A stretch of 64,000 bases of DNA, taken from NCBI RefSeq assembly GCF_042679605.1, contig NZ_JBHTMU010000021.1, positions 1 through 64,000 on the forward strand, read 5' to 3'. Shown here piece after piece: positions 63,394-64,000 of the stretch (the first letter of the stretch is position 1; the number at the start of each line of letters is the position of its first letter). The translations under genes and the position numbers were made by a program. The notes under the pieces are model-generated. The model did no database searches, had not been told where the DNA came from, and worked only from the letters and a program-made list of their open reading frames with translations. This DNA is from Litorisediminicola beolgyonensis. GTDB taxonomy: Bacteria; Pseudomonadota; Alphaproteobacteria; Rhodobacterales; Rhodobacteraceae.

Positions 63394-64000
63394 GGCAGTT
63401 CGGGCTCGCGCGGGGGCGCGTCGGTCTCGGGCCGTGTGACGAGCTCTTCCCAGAGGATGACCGGCGGCTTGGCGCGGCGGGCCTCGCGGTTCAGCGCCCA
63501 GTCCTGGGCGGCGCGGCTGCCGCGGCCCATCGACATCCGCGCGAAGAGGCGGCCGAGCGCGCGGAGATAGGTGCCGGTCCAGACCCGGATCGCCAGCATC
63601 GAGGGCGTGAAGACCAGCGTCAGCACCGTGGCGATGCCGAGGCCGAAGACCACGGCGGTGGCAAGCTGCTTCCACCAGAGCGCGGTCGGGCTGTCGATCG
63701 TGTAGCCGCCCGCGAAGAAGTCGAGGCTCAGGCCGAACATCATCGGCGCGAGACCGGCCATGGTCGTCACCGTGGTCAGGAAGACCGGGCGGATGCGGTC
63801 CTCGGCGGTGCGGATGATCGCCTCGATCCGGGGCATCATGCGCTCGTATTCCTGATAGGTGTCGATCAGGACGATGTTGTTGTTCACCACGATCCCCGCG
63901 AGCGCGACGATGCCGGTGCCGGTCATGATGATCGAGAAGGTCTGGCCCATCACCAGCATGCCGATCAGGACGCCCGCGGTCGACAGCACCACGGCCAGAA
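63375..64000 (-). CDS. RND-family efflux permease, C-terminal part (cut by window end)
   Basis: About 208 residues are visible and the frame stays open to the right edge. The sequence contains the last membrane helices of an AcrB/D/F-type pump (MTGTGIVALAGIVVNNNIV, LTTVTTMAGLAPMMFG, TAVVFGLGIATVLTLVFTP). The end is a long cytoplasmic tail of about 65 residues that is Arg/Pro-rich. RND permeases export hydrophobic compounds with a periplasmic adaptor and TolC-like channel. Its last codons fall inside copy 2 of the tandem duplication. Confidence 0.9.
   Translation of the reverse strand, partial: LAVVLSTAGVLIGMLVMGQTFSIIMTGTGIVALAGIVVNNNIVLIDTYQEYERMMPRIEAIIRTAEDRIRPVFLTTVTTMAGLAPMMFGLSLDFFAGGYTIDSPTALWWKQLATAVVFGLGIATVLTLVFTPSMLAIRVWTGTYLRALGRLFARMSMGRGSRAAQDWALNREARRAKPPVILWEELVTRPETDAPPREPELPLRAAE

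Overview
The window is chromosomal DNA of a high-GC alphaproteobacterium, most likely of the Rhodobacterales (roseobacter/Paracoccaceae type). The evidence is two TRAP transporters and a tripartite tricarboxylate transporter, an alphaproteobacterial LexA box (GTTC-N7-GTTC), an NADP isocitrate dehydrogenase and a 3-hydroxybutyrate dehydrogenase, and dispersed GC-rich intergenic repeats. I recognised no rRNA, tRNA or CRISPR array.

Layout. (1) 0-8 kb: small metabolic and stress genes. These are a sulfotransferase, two SAM methyltransferases, a GDCCVxC zinc-ribbon-like protein, a homocysteine S-methyltransferase and a chromate-resistance pair (rhodanese-ChrB fusion plus ChrA), separated by repeat-containing spacers. 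(2) 8.6-27.4 kb: a ureide/hydantoin/purine-breakdown island. It has a TctABC importer, hydroxyisourate hydrolase (uraH), OHCU decarboxylase (uraD), a dihydropyrimidinase/hydantoinase, a PuuE-like deacetylase, another amidohydrolase, four Asp/Glu/hydantoin racemase-superfamily proteins and two complete TRAP systems. Regulators are a GntR and a LysR protein. Two long operons converge head-on at 22347-22350. No uricase is seen in the window. (3) 28-36.2 kb: an SOS-type helicase with a LexA box, then an ATGA-coupled set of two tyrosine recombinases (the first frameshifted) and one large serine recombinase, with an excisionase-like HTH gene and an orphan gene. (4) 36.4-52.8 kb: a very GC-rich islet bounded by the left part of an IS5-family element (fused to a broken IS3 element) and the right part of an IS5-family element. 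CTAG sits at both outer ends.

The islet is the most interesting part. It holds a LuxR-HTH gene and a one-strand operon of a 1547-aa VCBS/cadherin-like protein, a metallophosphoesterase, a 1339-aa GMC oxidoreductase-alpha/beta hydrolase fusion, and a class III cyclase-ATPase-TPR protein. A convergent Crp gene lies at the far end. A perfect TGTGA-N6-TCACA palindrome lies just upstream of the LuxR gene. The Crp protein keeps both the cyclic-nucleotide pocket (GE...RSA) and the RE..xR recognition helix expected to read that site. I infer a self-contained cyclic-nucleotide feedback circuit controlling an undescribed operon.

(5) 53-64 kb: core genes. These are icd with a clear terminator, a hexapeptide acetyltransferase, a cytidylyltransferase-LicD pair for surface polymer decoration, a FrnE/DsbA oxidoreductase, an acyl-CoA ligase, an XRE-cupin regulator, an oligopeptide-type solute-binding protein with an entericidin-like lipoprotein, a candidate ~76-nt small RNA with promoter and terminator, bdhA, a 305-bp tandem duplication and the C-terminal end of an RND efflux pump.
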